Assembly (NCBI GenBank): GCA_002478885.1
Contig: DLKC01000025.1
Location: forward strand, 1-64,000
From: Chitinophagaceae bacterium UBA7600
GTDB taxonomy: Bacteria > Bacteroidota > Bacteroidia > Chitinophagales > Chitinophagaceae
Reading direction: 5' to 3'
Length of the DNA stretch: 64,000 bases
Under the pieces are notes generated by a model. The model was given only the letters and a program-made list of their open reading frames with translations, was not told where the DNA came from and did not search any database. Of the stretch, positions 46,258 through 54,817 are shown piece after piece (the stretch's first letter is position 1; the number at the start of each line of letters is the position of its first letter). Both the position numbers and the translations under genes were made by a program.

Positions 46258-48750
46258 ATGGTACTGAGACGAGAGCGCATTAACGGGTTAACGAAAGAAC
46301 AGGTGGCTGACTCACGCAGGCTGAACGGCCCCAACACGCTTAACCTGCAAGAACATAGTACTTTTCTTCATGTGGTAAAAGACGTTGTACTAGAGCCTAT
46401 GTTTATTCTGCTGATGGTTGCGTGCATCATTTATTTTTTACTCGGCGGGTATGAGGAAGGATTTATTATGCTGGCGTCGATCTTCATTGTTGCAGGCATT
46501 TCTCTTTACCAGGAAGTCAGAAGCCGAAACGCAGTTGACGCGCTAAAAAAATCGGCAGCGCCGCGGGCTACCGTTATCCGCGACGGAGCCGAAATAATCA
46601 TTGCAACCGAGGCCCTAGTTGTCGGGGATATGGTAATGTTGGAAGAAGGTGCAATAGTGCCTGCCGATGGCATTATTCTTTCGGCAAATGATCTTTCACT
46701 GAACGAAGCCATTCTTACAGGCGAGTCCTTACCCGTTACGAAAACAGCAGGCGATGTAAACACTGTTTACAAGGGAACATTGGTTAACAGCGGCGCGGCA
46801 ATGGTTGAAGTTGCAGCTGTTGGCCGCAACACGATGTTTGGAAAAATCGGGCTTTCTTTAGTCGAAGTAAAAGAAACAGCCACGCCATTGCAAGTGCAGG
46901 TAAAATCATTTGTACGAAGCATGGTGTGGTTTGGAGCTATCGCCTTTCTTTTGATCGTTGGTTATCATTTTTACGAGACAAAAGATTTTTTCTATTCGTT
47001 GTTACAGGGCCTAACACTTGCCATGTCGGCACTGCCTGAAGAAATACCTGTAGCCTTCAGCACATTCCAGGCACTTGGCGCTTATCGGTTGTTAAAAAGC
47101 AACATTATTGTAAAGCAACCGCAGCAGGTGGAAACATTAGGATCAGCGACAGTGATATGTGCAGATAAAACAGGCACACTAACCCAGAACAAAATGAGCA
47201 TTGCCAGGATGTATGACGCTGTTCAAGACCGCTTAATTGACTGCAAAGAGTCGTTAGAAGCTGACAGCGAATTGATGGAGTATGCCATGTGGTCAAGCGA
47301 AACCGAACCTTTCGACCCAATGGAGAAGGCCATTCACGAATGCTACGCAAACATCGCTACAGAAGATAAAAGGCGTTTATACAAACAGGTGCATGAATAC
47401 CCCATTGGCGGCAAACCTCCAATGATGACGCATGTATTCCAGGATGAATCAGGGGACAGGGTAATCGCAGCAAAAGGAGCGCCCGAAGCGATCTTAAATC
47501 TCACAAACCTTAACAGCGATGCAATAGAAAAAATAGAGGAACAATCGCTTTTACTTGCTGGAAACGGCTATCGCGTGCTAGGCGTTGGTAGAGCTATATG
47601 GCATGAAAATTTTTATCCGGTTGCCCAACAGGAATTTCGTTTTGTGTTTCTCGGCCTCATTGCTTTTAACGATCCGCCAAAAGAAAATATACCCGAAACC
47701 ATCCAGTTGTTTCATAAAGCTGGTATCGAGGTAAAAATGATCACTGGTGACTATGCGGAAACGGCGGTCAGCATTGCAAAACAGATTGGCCTCAGCAACA
47801 GCGGGTACGATTTTGTAACAGGCGACAACATCGTGCACATGAGCAACGAAGCCTTAAGAAAGAAAGTAAAAGAAGTGAACATTTTTGCCCGCATGTTTCC
47901 CGAGGCGAAATTAAAAGTGGTGAATGCATTGAAAGAAAACGGCGAAATTGTCGCCATGACAGGTGATGGTGTTAACGATGGCCCGGCCTTAAAGGCAGCA
48001 CATATTGGAATAGCCATGGGTAAACGTGGCAGCGAGGTTGCAAAAGCGGCAGCATCGTTAATACTGGCCGATGACGACCTTGCACACATGGCCGAGGCCG
48101 TTGCACTGGGCAGAAAGATCTATAACAACCTAAAGAAGGCAATACGCTATATCGTATCCATACACATACCAATCATACTTATTGTAACGTTGCCGATCGT
48201 TTTACATTGGAAGTTTATCGATCTCTTTTCTCCCGTGCACGTTATTTTTCTTGAGCTTATCATGGGGCCAACATGTTCGATTATTTATGAAAACGAGCCT
48301 ATTGATCCAAACGCCATGATGCTACCGCCGCGCAAAATGCGCAACACATTCTTTACTGCAAGGCAATTATGGATAAGCATTTTGCAGGGCCTGCTAATTA
48401 CCCTTGGCTGCATGGGCATGGGGTACATCTTTATGAGCGGTGGCGATGCCGGCATGGTGCGTACGGTCATCTTCATTACGCTTTTATTCAGCAATATTTT
48501 TCTAACACTTGTCAACCGCTCATTTGAATTTCCGGTGTGGGTAACAATGCGCTATAAAAACTACCTTGTTCCGCTAATGAGCTTTGTTACCCTTGCGTTT
48601 ATCGCGGCCCTGCTATACGTGCCATTTATGCGACAATTGTTTTTATTGCAACAACTTCCTGCAATTGTGTTGCTGCAATGTATCGGGGTAGCCTTCACTA
48701 GTACCTGCTGGATCGATGTCTTAAAAATGCTGCAAAACAGAAAATTATAA
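46258..48750 (+). CDS. P-type cation-transporting ATPase (P2-like)
   Basis: 830 residues. N-terminal cation-ATPase domain (INGLTKEQVADSRRLNGPN). The actuator motif is TGESLPV near residue 158. M4 carries PEEIP, where Ca2+ pumps usually have PEGLP. The phosphorylation site is Asp303 (DKTGTLTQNKM). The hinge is TGDGVNDGPALK, with GKRGSEVAKAAASLILADDD after it. C-terminal helices follow. This matches P2-type pumps (Ca2+ or related) but the ion cannot be assigned. Similar pumps (CtpF) occur in the mycobacterial DosR regulon. The product is an inner membrane protein. Confidence 0.9.
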   Translation: MVLRRERINGLTKEQVADSRRLNGPNTLNLQEHSTFLHVVKDVVLEPMFILLMVACIIYFLLGGYEEGFIMLASIFIVAGISLYQEVRSRNAVDALKKSAAPRATVIRDGAEIIIATEALVVGDMVMLEEGAIVPADGIILSANDLSLNEAILTGESLPVTKTAGDVNTVYKGTLVNSGAAMVEVAAVGRNTMFGKIGLSLVEVKETATPLQVQVKSFVRSMVWFGAIAFLLIVGYHFYETKDFFYSLLQGLTLAMSALPEEIPVAFSTFQALGAYRLLKSNIIVKQPQQVETLGSATVICADKTGTLTQNKMSIARMYDAVQDRLIDCKESLEADSELMEYAMWSSETEPFDPMEKAIHECYANIATEDKRRLYKQVHEYPIGGKPPMMTHVFQDESGDRVIAAKGAPEAILNLTNLNSDAIEKIEEQSLLLAGNGYRVLGVGRAIWHENFYPVAQQEFRFVFLGLIAFNDPPKENIPETIQLFHKAGIEVKMITGDYAETAVSIAKQIGLSNSGYDFVTGDNIVHMSNEALRKKVKEVNIFARMFPEAKLKVVNALKENGEIVAMTGDGVNDGPALKAAHIGIAMGKRGSEVAKAAASLILADDDLAHMAEAVALGRKIYNNLKKAIRYIVSIHIPIILIVTLPIVLHWKFIDLFSPVHVIFLELIMGPTCSIIYENEPIDPNAMMLPPRKMRNTFFTARQLWISILQGLLITLGCMGMGYIFMSGGDAGMVRTVIFITLLFSNIFLTLVNRSFEFPVWVTMRYKNYLVPLMSFVTLAFIAALLYVPFMRQLFLLQQLPAIVLLQCIGVAFTSTCWIDVLKMLQNRKL

Positions 48751-48765
48751 CGCAGTTTTAGTTTT

Positions 48766-48820
48766 TCGTGACCCCGGCTCTACCTCCCGTATCGACTGCT
48801 GTTGCGTCGCACACTTGTGC
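48766..48820 (+). repeat. 54-bp intergenic repeat, copy 16 (type A core)
   Basis: Core at 48801-48820 (ending ACTTGTGC); left arm CGTGACCCCGGC. Sense-oriented, starting 16 nt after the ATPase stop codon. Confidence 0.87.
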
Positions 48821-49006
48821 TGTAGGGCTACTTGCAGCAAACCCTCATCTTTCAAACAGAATCTGAAAACCATCGACGGTTGCCGGCTCGTGCCGAAAGT
48901 GAACGAACGTTTTAACTGTTCAAACCTGTATAAGAAAGCAAGCAAACCTTTCGCATTGAGTACAACAAAATCCGCCTGTCATAAAGTATAAGCGCCGGTA
49001 TAAACT

Positions 49007-49042
49007 ATGAGCACACTCATGCGGTCATTTGAGCAAACTCAT
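49007..49042. promoter_or_regulatory. Tandem CRP/FNR-type dyads upstream of the phosphoribosyltransferase gene
   Basis: Two inverted repeats of the same design: ATGAG-CACA-CTCAT (49007-49020) and TTGAG-CAAA-CTCAT (49029-49042). Their centres are 22 bp apart, that is, two helical turns. The half-site/N4/half-site spacing equals that of FNR (TTGAT-N4-ATCAA). The nearby response regulator with a CRP-type HTH is the natural candidate to bind here. This is inferred, not shown. Confidence 0.5.
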
Positions 49043-49211
49043 ACAATAGCGTTTCGCATGATGTGTACATTTATCGGGCTTATTGCGAGCCTGTGCGATA
49101 ACCTGCTTTACAATCCATTGATAAAAAGGGTTAGGCAAATGAAAACTGTGTAACGGCAACGGAAAGCATTGTACCGAAGGCTTGAAGTGCAATGATTTAT
49201 AAATTAAGCTT

Positions 49212-49847
49212 ATGTATTTTAAAAACAGGTCAGATGCTGCGGCTACACTGCTCCCCCGGTTGGAGAAATTCAGGGGCCTGAAGGTTATTCTACTTGCAGT
49301 GCCTGAAGGTGCGGTGCCGGTTGCATGGCAACTTGCAAAGAATTTGGATTTCCCGGTCGACCTGCTCATGGTAAAAAAGCTCGGCCACCCGCTTAATAAA
49401 GAATTTGAAATAGGCGCAGTTTGCCAGGATGAAATTTACACCGAACACCCGGCAGGCATATCAGAGACCTATATAGCGCGAGAATCTGAACGGATAAAGG
49501 AACAATTGCAGGAGCGTTACAATAAATTAATGAACAATAAAGATCCTTTACCAGTAAAAGACAAAATCGTTTTAGTAATTGACGAGGGCATTGCCAGCGG
49601 CAAAACACTAATGGCAGGTATTAAAATGCTGAGAAAAAAATCCCCATCAAAAATTATTGTGGCTGTTCCGGTGTCATCGGCGGAAGCCGCAGAAAAAATA
49701 AGTACAGTTGCTGATGAATTTATCTGCGTGTTTAAACCTGAGCAATTTGAGTCGATTGCACAATTTTACGATGAACTCCCACTTGTTGAAGACGGCGAAA
49801 TACTTGCATTGCTTGAAGAACTAAACAAAAGAACGCTAACAGCCTAG
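49212..49847 (+). CDS. Phosphoribosyltransferase-domain protein of the stress island
   Basis: 211 residues. It begins with a short unusual lead (MYFKNRSDAAATLLPRLEKF). The PRPP-binding signature is VLVIDEGIASGKT (about 118-130), a variant of the family VDDGIATG loop. Orphan proteins of this type are often fused to or placed beside dienelactone hydrolase and Usp/Hsp20 genes, and their substrate is unknown. Mycobacterium tuberculosis has a DosR-regulated phosphoribosyltransferase-domain protein (Rv0571c). No purine or pyrimidine genes lie nearby, so a salvage role is unlikely. Confidence 0.83.
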   Translation: MYFKNRSDAAATLLPRLEKFRGLKVILLAVPEGAVPVAWQLAKNLDFPVDLLMVKKLGHPLNKEFEIGAVCQDEIYTEHPAGISETYIARESERIKEQLQERYNKLMNNKDPLPVKDKIVLVIDEGIASGKTLMAGIKMLRKKSPSKIIVAVPVSSAEAAEKISTVADEFICVFKPEQFESIAQFYDELPLVEDGEILALLEELNKRTLTA

Positions 49848-49988
49848 CAGCCTGTCGCACATGCCTGTAAACTATAATCATTAATAATTGCTTCGCCCTA
49901 TCTGCTTTTAAAAAAATGCTACGAAACTTAAAGTACGCCGGCGTAATATGCACGCAAAAGCAACGAGCCGCCGCCCAAAGTTTCTGCC

Positions 49989-50043
49989 GTACAAGTGAGT
50001 GACACAACAGGTGATGCCATGCGCATAGTTGCTGGTTCCAAAA
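49989..50043 (-). repeat. 54-bp intergenic repeat, copy 17 (type B core)
   Basis: Core at 49989-50008 is type B. Middle block TGGCATC and left arm TTTTTGGAACCAGC are present. Sense-oriented downstream of the AI-2E permease gene. Confidence 0.87.
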
Positions 50044-50068
50044 AGACATTTACAGAAATTGGGTGGGA

Positions 50069-51145
50069 TTACTTTTTCTTTTCCGGCTTTTCATCGATGC
50101 CTAATATGTCTGCTACCAGTTCCATTCCTGGGGTATGGTCTGCAACAAGTTTTAAGATGGCCGCAAATGGAATAAACAGTATAAGGCCTGCCGAGCCCCA
50201 GACAATTCCTCCTGCAAAAATTACAATAATAAGCATAAGCGTGTTTAACTGCAGTTGCTGGCTTACAGCCCACGGAAAAATTAAATTAGCCTCAAGGTAT
50301 TGTACAAAAGCAAAAACAGCGATAACTCCTAGCGGGTAAAGAATCGAATTATAAGTGATCCATGAAATAGTAATGGGTAAAAGCGACGCCGAAATAATAC
50401 CCACATAGGGAATAAATGTGAGTATAGAAGCCAGAAAACCGAACAATATTGCATGAGGAATACCGAGCAACAAAAGACCAATACTGTTTAGCACGCCAAC
50501 GACTAGATAAACCAGGGCCATGCCCTTGATGAAATGAAAATAAGACACAATGGAAAGCTGTAGTATTTCCCGCACGTTTATTTTGGGGAACATTTTTTCA
50601 AGTACGGTTATAAACCTGCGCCGGTAATACAAAATAAGGAAGGCATAGACCGGCACGAGCAAAAAGAAAACAGAAGATATAATCGAAGTAGTCAAAAAAT
50701 CTTTCAGTAACTGGAAAAAATAGCCAGAAGAATTTTTAAATATTTGCTGCAACCAATCCTGCTGCGTCTGCCTGGTGATGTTCCAGCTATTATACAGATA
50801 GTCGCCCAGGTTAACGAAAGCCACCTGGAGCCTATCACTAATTGCCGGCCATTCTTTCGTGAAGCTTGTAAACTGTGAAACGACCAGCACGGCAATTCCT
50901 GCAAACAGCAAAAGTAACATAGATAGGCTAATTAGAATAGCCGGCGACCTTGGCACGCCTTTTTTCTCCAGCCATTTACAGATAGGGTAAAGCACAAAGC
51001 TGATAAGCAATCCAAAACTTAATGGAATAAAGATGGAGCGCCCTTCGTATAGCAGAAAACAAGCAACTGCGAAGGTGAGCAGTAATTGTGGAAAGTTGCT
51101 GCTTGCAATTAACTTTCTGTTGTGAAGGCCAGCATCGTAAGTCAT
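50069..51145 (-). CDS. AI-2E family transporter (TqsA/PerM-like)
   Basis: 358 residues with about eight membrane helices and a long loop between helices three and four (FVNLGDYLYNSWNITRQTQ). The family motif region FIPYVGIISASLLPI lies near residue 245. The family includes the quorum-signal exporter TqsA and PerM-like permeases, and some members are Na+/H+ antiporters, so substrate is uncertain. It is divergent from the histidine kinase gene, sharing a 158-bp upstream region with a TGAC-N4-GTCA dyad. Confidence 0.85.
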   Translation of the reverse strand: MTYDAGLHNRKLIASSNFPQLLLTFAVACFLLYEGRSIFIPLSFGLLISFVLYPICKWLEKKGVPRSPAILISLSMLLLLFAGIAVLVVSQFTSFTKEWPAISDRLQVAFVNLGDYLYNSWNITRQTQQDWLQQIFKNSSGYFFQLLKDFLTTSIISSVFFLLVPVYAFLILYYRRRFITVLEKMFPKINVREILQLSIVSYFHFIKGMALVYLVVGVLNSIGLLLLGIPHAILFGFLASILTFIPYVGIISASLLPITISWITYNSILYPLGVIAVFAFVQYLEANLIFPWAVSQQLQLNTLMLIIVIFAGGIVWGSAGLILFIPFAAILKLVADHTPGMELVADILGIDEKPEKKK

Positions 51146-51224
51146 AATAACAGCATCAGTTTGCTGCAGTGTAAATGTGGCAATTAACCTTTAATTTTCT
51201 TATAATAGGGATCAATTCGAAAAC

Positions 51225-51236
51225 TGACATACGTCA
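51225..51236. promoter_or_regulatory. CRP/FNR-type dyad between AI-2E permease and histidine kinase
   Basis: TGAC-ATAC-GTCA, a perfect 4-bp dyad with N4 spacing (TGA-N6-TCA). It lies 80 bp upstream of the permease ATG and 68 bp upstream of the kinase ATG. It could mark autoregulation by the receiver-CRP protein. Confidence 0.4.
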
Positions 51237-51303
51237 TAGGAGCTGTCGAACGAAAAACGAATCTTAAATTTTAAATTTTATCTTTATCAATAAAGAAGAC
51301 TGA

Positions 51304-52812
51304 ATGATAAAACTGATCAGGAGCAATGCCAATGCAATAGCAGCAGTTATTTTTTTAGCATCAGTAGTGGCCGGTGTATTTTTTCCAGACTACATTATTA
51401 CCGATCTCGGTTTTACAATAGCAATACTCATCACTTATTTCAGCACCGACAAAACGACGATTTTGTTTGGAGTGTCCGCGATTATCGTAGAACTGATCTC
51501 TGCATTTTACCCACATCATATTCTTGCAAAGGAGGAAATATTTGCGCAGCACACTTATGTAATAGTTCAAATATTCCTGATGGTAATGATGTTGTTGTTT
51601 ATTAAACAGGCAGCAGCTAAAACGGAAAGAGATAAAAACTATTACGGTTCATTGTTTAATAACGCAACTGAGGGTATTTTACTGGTGAATGATAAATCGG
51701 AAATTATTCTCGCCAACCCGGCAACTTTAAGACTTTTTCAGTATGAAAGTGAGGAGTTGATCGGGCAAAACGTAGATATACTGGTGCCGATGAACTTCAG
51801 AACAAACCACCGAATGCAGAATGCCACTTACTTCAAAAAACCGGAAACACGTGTAATGGGTGAAGGTCGAGATCTTTTCGCAGTAAGAAAAGATGGCGGC
51901 CAGTTTCCGGTGGAGATAAGCCTGAGTGCCTTCAAAGATAGCGGAGCCACGTTTGTAATCGCTTTTATTGTGGATATTACACGGCGTAAAGAAATGGAAA
52001 GTGAGGTGCTGAAGAAGCGGGATGAGTTGGAATTGATCGTTGAGGAAAGAACGCTTGTATTACAGGAAGCATTGCGAAAACTTGAGCATTCGCAGGAAGA
52101 ACTAACCGAACTGCTTGAAAAGGAAAAGGAATTGAGTGATATAAAAAGTCGCTTTGTATCGATGGCTTCACACGAATTTCGTACTCCGTTAAGTACGGTG
52201 CTTTCTTCGGCTGAATTGATTGGCCAATACCGGCAAACCGATGACCAGCCAAAACGCGACAGGCATATAAAAAAGATAAAGGATTCTGTACATCACCTGA
52301 ACGATATACTCGAAGATTTCCTGTCGCTTGGCAAGTTGAATGAAGGTGGCATTCAATGCCAGTATTCAATTTTCAGCCTACATGAACTACTGGAATCAGT
52401 TAAGGAGGAAGTTGAGGTTTCCAAGAAAAAAGGTCAGCAAATAGTAATAAATGACGTGGGATGTACGGATATTGCAACCGATAAAAAATTACTGAGGAAT
52501 GTGCTTATCAATCTTATGAATAACGCACTTAAGTATTCGTCGGAGGGGCAGGTAATCTGGGTTAATGCTCATTGTAACAACGGCATCATTAAGCTTTCGG
52601 TAAAAGACGAAGGGGTTGGTATTCCGGAAGAGGATCAACCACACCTTTTTAGTACGTTCTTCAGGGGTAAAAATGTTTCCAACATACAGGGAACAGGCCT
52701 TGGGCTGCATATAGTTAAAAGATATGTTGATTTGCTTAACGGGCAAATAAAGCTGGAAAGTAAATTGGAAGTTGGCACTACCGTTCACGTAATTATACCA
52801 GAAATTAAATGA
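51304..52812 (+). CDS. Membrane-bound PAS histidine kinase
   Basis: 502 residues. Four membrane helices occupy about residues 11-101. A PAS domain follows (about 112-228). It carries His169 in FRTNHR and Arg189 in GEGRD, 20 residues apart; FixL uses His200 and Arg220, also 20 apart, for haem ligation and oxygen sensing. A coiled coil (about 229-280) leads to the HisKA domain with His290 (SHEFRTPLS) and the ATPase domain (NALKYSSEG, DEGVGIPEED, GTGLGLHIVK). Haem binding is only a hypothesis, because many non-haem PAS domains share this segment. The response regulator gene starts 10 bp after the stop. Confidence 0.9.
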   Translation: MIKLIRSNANAIAAVIFLASVVAGVFFPDYIITDLGFTIAILITYFSTDKTTILFGVSAIIVELISAFYPHHILAKEEIFAQHTYVIVQIFLMVMMLLFIKQAAAKTERDKNYYGSLFNNATEGILLVNDKSEIILANPATLRLFQYESEELIGQNVDILVPMNFRTNHRMQNATYFKKPETRVMGEGRDLFAVRKDGGQFPVEISLSAFKDSGATFVIAFIVDITRRKEMESEVLKKRDELELIVEERTLVLQEALRKLEHSQEELTELLEKEKELSDIKSRFVSMASHEFRTPLSTVLSSAELIGQYRQTDDQPKRDRHIKKIKDSVHHLNDILEDFLSLGKLNEGGIQCQYSIFSLHELLESVKEEVEVSKKKGQQIVINDVGCTDIATDKKLLRNVLINLMNNALKYSSEGQVIWVNAHCNNGIIKLSVKDEGVGIPEEDQPHLFSTFFRGKNVSNIQGTGLGLHIVKRYVDLLNGQIKLESKLEVGTTVHVIIPEIK

Positions 52813-52822
52813 CTATTGGTTT

Positions 52823-53884
52823 ATGGAAAAAACGACAATTCTTATTATCGACGACAACGAAGACATCAGGGAGAATACCGCTGAAATACTGGACCTCGCC
52901 GGTTACCGAACTCTTACGGCTGAAAACGGAAGAGTGGGAGTTGATATCGCCGCCAGGGAAATGCCGGCGATCATCGTTTGTGACATTATGATGCCAGAAC
53001 TTGATGGCTACGGCGTACTTCACCTGCTGCATAAAAACCCGGAAACACAAAGTATTCCTTTCATTTTCCTCACCGCAAAAACGGAAAGGTCTGATTATCG
53101 CAGAGGGATGGAGATGGGTGCAGATGACTACCTTACCAAACCTTTCACCCAGGTCGAGCTCATGAACGCGATTGAAGCTCGATTGAAGAAAATACGCATC
53201 CTTAAGGAAGAGTATGCTCCTAACCAGCAGGGTTTTAACTCACTGATAAAAGATGCAAAGAATGCCGGCTTACTCGAAAAAGTTGCCAACGCTTACGAAG
53301 TTATCAGTTACACTAAAAAACAGGTTCTGTATAATGAGGGTAAAAGACCAAAGCATCTTTTTTACCTGGAAAAAGGGAAAGTCAAATCTTATAAAATGCA
53401 TGAGGATGGTAAAGAATATATTACCGACCTGTATAATGCCGGGGATTTTATCGGTTACGCAGCGCTGATAGAAGACACCAATTACGATGACACAGCTGTA
53501 GTTATTGAAAATGCTGAAATAATGCTTATTCCCAGAGAAGATTTTCTACAGTTTATATATACAGACCCGGCGATCGCTGCAAGGTTCATCAAAATCATCA
53601 CGCATAATGTGAAGGCGAAAGAAGAACGCATGCTTAATCTTGCCTACAGTACACTACGCAAAAGAGTTGCCGCCGCATTGTCTGACATCTATAATAAATT
53701 CCAAAAAGGAAGCGCTTCGCCGTCACTCGACATTACCCGCGAAGATGTGGCAAATTATGTAGGAACGGCAACAGAGTCGCTTATTCGCACCATTACCGAT
53801 TTTAAATCTGAAGGACTTGTTGATGTAGTCAACGGCAAAATCAGGATTACCAACATAAAAAATCTCCAGGATTTACTTTATTAA
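52823..53884 (+). CDS. Response regulator with receiver, cNMP-binding-like and CRP/FNR HTH domains
   Basis: 353 residues. The receiver domain has Asp10, Asp11, the phosphoacceptor Asp54 (CDIMMPELDG), Thr84 and Lys106, all intact. A cyclic-nucleotide-binding-type beta-roll lies at about 150-275. A CRP-type helix-turn-helix lies at about 295-335 (ITREDVANYVGTATESLIR). The recognition helix keeps the Glu and Arg of ExxxR, which in CRP and FNR read the TGA half-site. This fusion differs from the NarL-type DosR. It is the cognate partner of the adjacent kinase and a plausible regulator of the island. Confidence 0.9.
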   Translation: MEKTTILIIDDNEDIRENTAEILDLAGYRTLTAENGRVGVDIAAREMPAIIVCDIMMPELDGYGVLHLLHKNPETQSIPFIFLTAKTERSDYRRGMEMGADDYLTKPFTQVELMNAIEARLKKIRILKEEYAPNQQGFNSLIKDAKNAGLLEKVANAYEVISYTKKQVLYNEGKRPKHLFYLEKGKVKSYKMHEDGKEYITDLYNAGDFIGYAALIEDTNYDDTAVVIENAEIMLIPREDFLQFIYTDPAIAARFIKIITHNVKAKEERMLNLAYSTLRKRVAAALSDIYNKFQKGSASPSLDITREDVANYVGTATESLIRTITDFKSEGLVDVVNGKIRITNIKNLQDLLY

Positions 53885-53885
53885 T

Positions 53886-53922
53886 TAAAAAAAATACTGC
53901 GGCAATATCTTGCCGCAGTATT
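53886..53922 (-). terminator. Strong intrinsic terminator (mainly minus strand)
   Basis: A perfect 13-bp stem AATACTGCGGCAA / TTGCCGCAGTATT with a TATC loop. On the minus strand it is followed by TTTTTT. It lies between the convergent response regulator gene and the two hypothetical genes, and may also work on the plus strand. Confidence 0.88.
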
Positions 53923-53945
53923 GCCAACTTTTATTTCCAGCATAG

Positions 53946-54317
53946 TTATGAAATGATTTCACCCATAACATTTTGCTGATGCAGCGTCCATCCGCTTGTA
54001 AGAGTTGTTTCAAGCCATATGTTACCTGATTTGCGTAACACTTCGGCGTGTACACCAAAAGTCTCATATAACTTCTTTTCAAGCTGAGCAACAGTCATCT
54101 CATCATCCACGGCTATTTCGCCCCCTTTCACGCTTTTCCTGCTGTCGTTTAGTTTATAACGGGGATCCATAAAGGGTTTAACAGTGGTTGATTTTACCAT
54201 TGCATCATGCAGACCATAGAACTCTAATTTAAGGTATGGGAAATATGCATTAAACTGGTCTTGCACGCTGCCGATATTCCCCTCCTTGTTTACGATTATT
54301 TTCATATTAGTGCGCAT
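53946..54317 (-). CDS. Hypothetical protein, 123 aa, of the stress island
   Basis: Not recognised. The first ATG is at 54317; another at 54305 (MKIIVNKEGNIG) gives a 119-residue form that I consider equally likely. It is a soluble alpha/beta-type protein with the segment AQLEKKLYETFGVHAEVLRKSGNIWLETT near the C-terminus, and no signal peptide or membrane helix. It starts 2 bp after the stop of the 127-aa gene, so the two are co-translated. An intrinsic terminator follows. Confidence 0.7.
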   Translation of the reverse strand: MRTNMKIIVNKEGNIGSVQDQFNAYFPYLKLEFYGLHDAMVKSTTVKPFMDPRYKLNDSRKSVKGGEIAVDDEMTVAQLEKKLYETFGVHAEVLRKSGNIWLETTLTSGWTLHQQNVMGEIIS

Positions 54318-54319
54318 AA

Positions 54320-54703
54320 TTAAATTAATGCCGAGGCCGACAAAAAGCGGTTAATAGAGCGCTGCAATTCAATCAGCAGGTTATAATTGCTTTTCATCAG
54401 GTCAAATAATTCATTGCCATCGTTTCTGACGGTTTCGCCTGAATAAAGATTTTCGTAAGGCCCTCTCCAAAACATCTTCCCGTTGTTAAGGCTGCACAAT
54501 ATCCTTTCCTCCGTAGCTTTTAAACCTTCACCAACCTCCTTAATAGAAGCGTAGTAACCTTTTATTTCTTCGCACTCCTTTATTTCGGGCTTAGAAAAAC
54601 TTGCCTGGTTAAGCGCCTCTTTCGACTGTTCAAGTCCTCTCCTGAACAATTGTACTTCGTTCAGCCAATTCATGCATTCTTTGTATAGAATATTAGTAAG
54701 CAT
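54320..54703 (-). CDS. Hypothetical protein, 127 aa, of the stress island
   Basis: Not recognised. It is predicted to be mostly alpha-helical and charged (WLNEVQLFRRGLEQSKEALN, LLIELQRSINRFLSASALI), suggestive of a small helical bundle. The first ATG is at 54703, with another possible start at 54673. It lies immediately downstream of the Hsp20 gene on the same strand, after an intrinsic terminator, and overlaps nothing. With the 123-aa gene it forms a pair that appears specific to this island; function is unknown. Confidence 0.68.
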   Translation of the reverse strand: MLTNILYKECMNWLNEVQLFRRGLEQSKEALNQASFSKPEIKECEEIKGYYASIKEVGEGLKATEERILCSLNNGKMFWRGPYENLYSGETVRNDGNELFDLMKSNYNLLIELQRSINRFLSASALI

Positions 54704-54762
54704 TCGTTTTATGGGTCGGCATCAAATGGTGCATCGCTCCAAACCTGGCACAGAGGAAAGGG

Positions 54763-54802
54763 TAAAAAAAAAGCCCGGCAGTACCATAAGGTACATGCCG
54801 GA
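54763..54802 (-). terminator. Intrinsic terminator of the Hsp20 gene
   Basis: On the minus strand CCGGCATGTACC-TTAT-GGTACTGCCGG followed by GCTTTTTTTT. About 16 nt after the Hsp20 stop codon. One mismatch interrupts the stem. Confidence 0.88.
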
Positions 54803-54817
54803 GCTCATGTACCACCT

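Larger units (their letters stand above)
48751..49211. other. Intergenic region upstream of the phosphoribosyltransferase gene
   Basis: No gene is supported. It holds repeat copy 16 directly after the ATPase stop and two tandem TGA-N6-TCA dyads at 49007-49042. The long leader (about 170 bp from the dyads to the ATG) has no other recognised feature. Confidence 0.6.
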
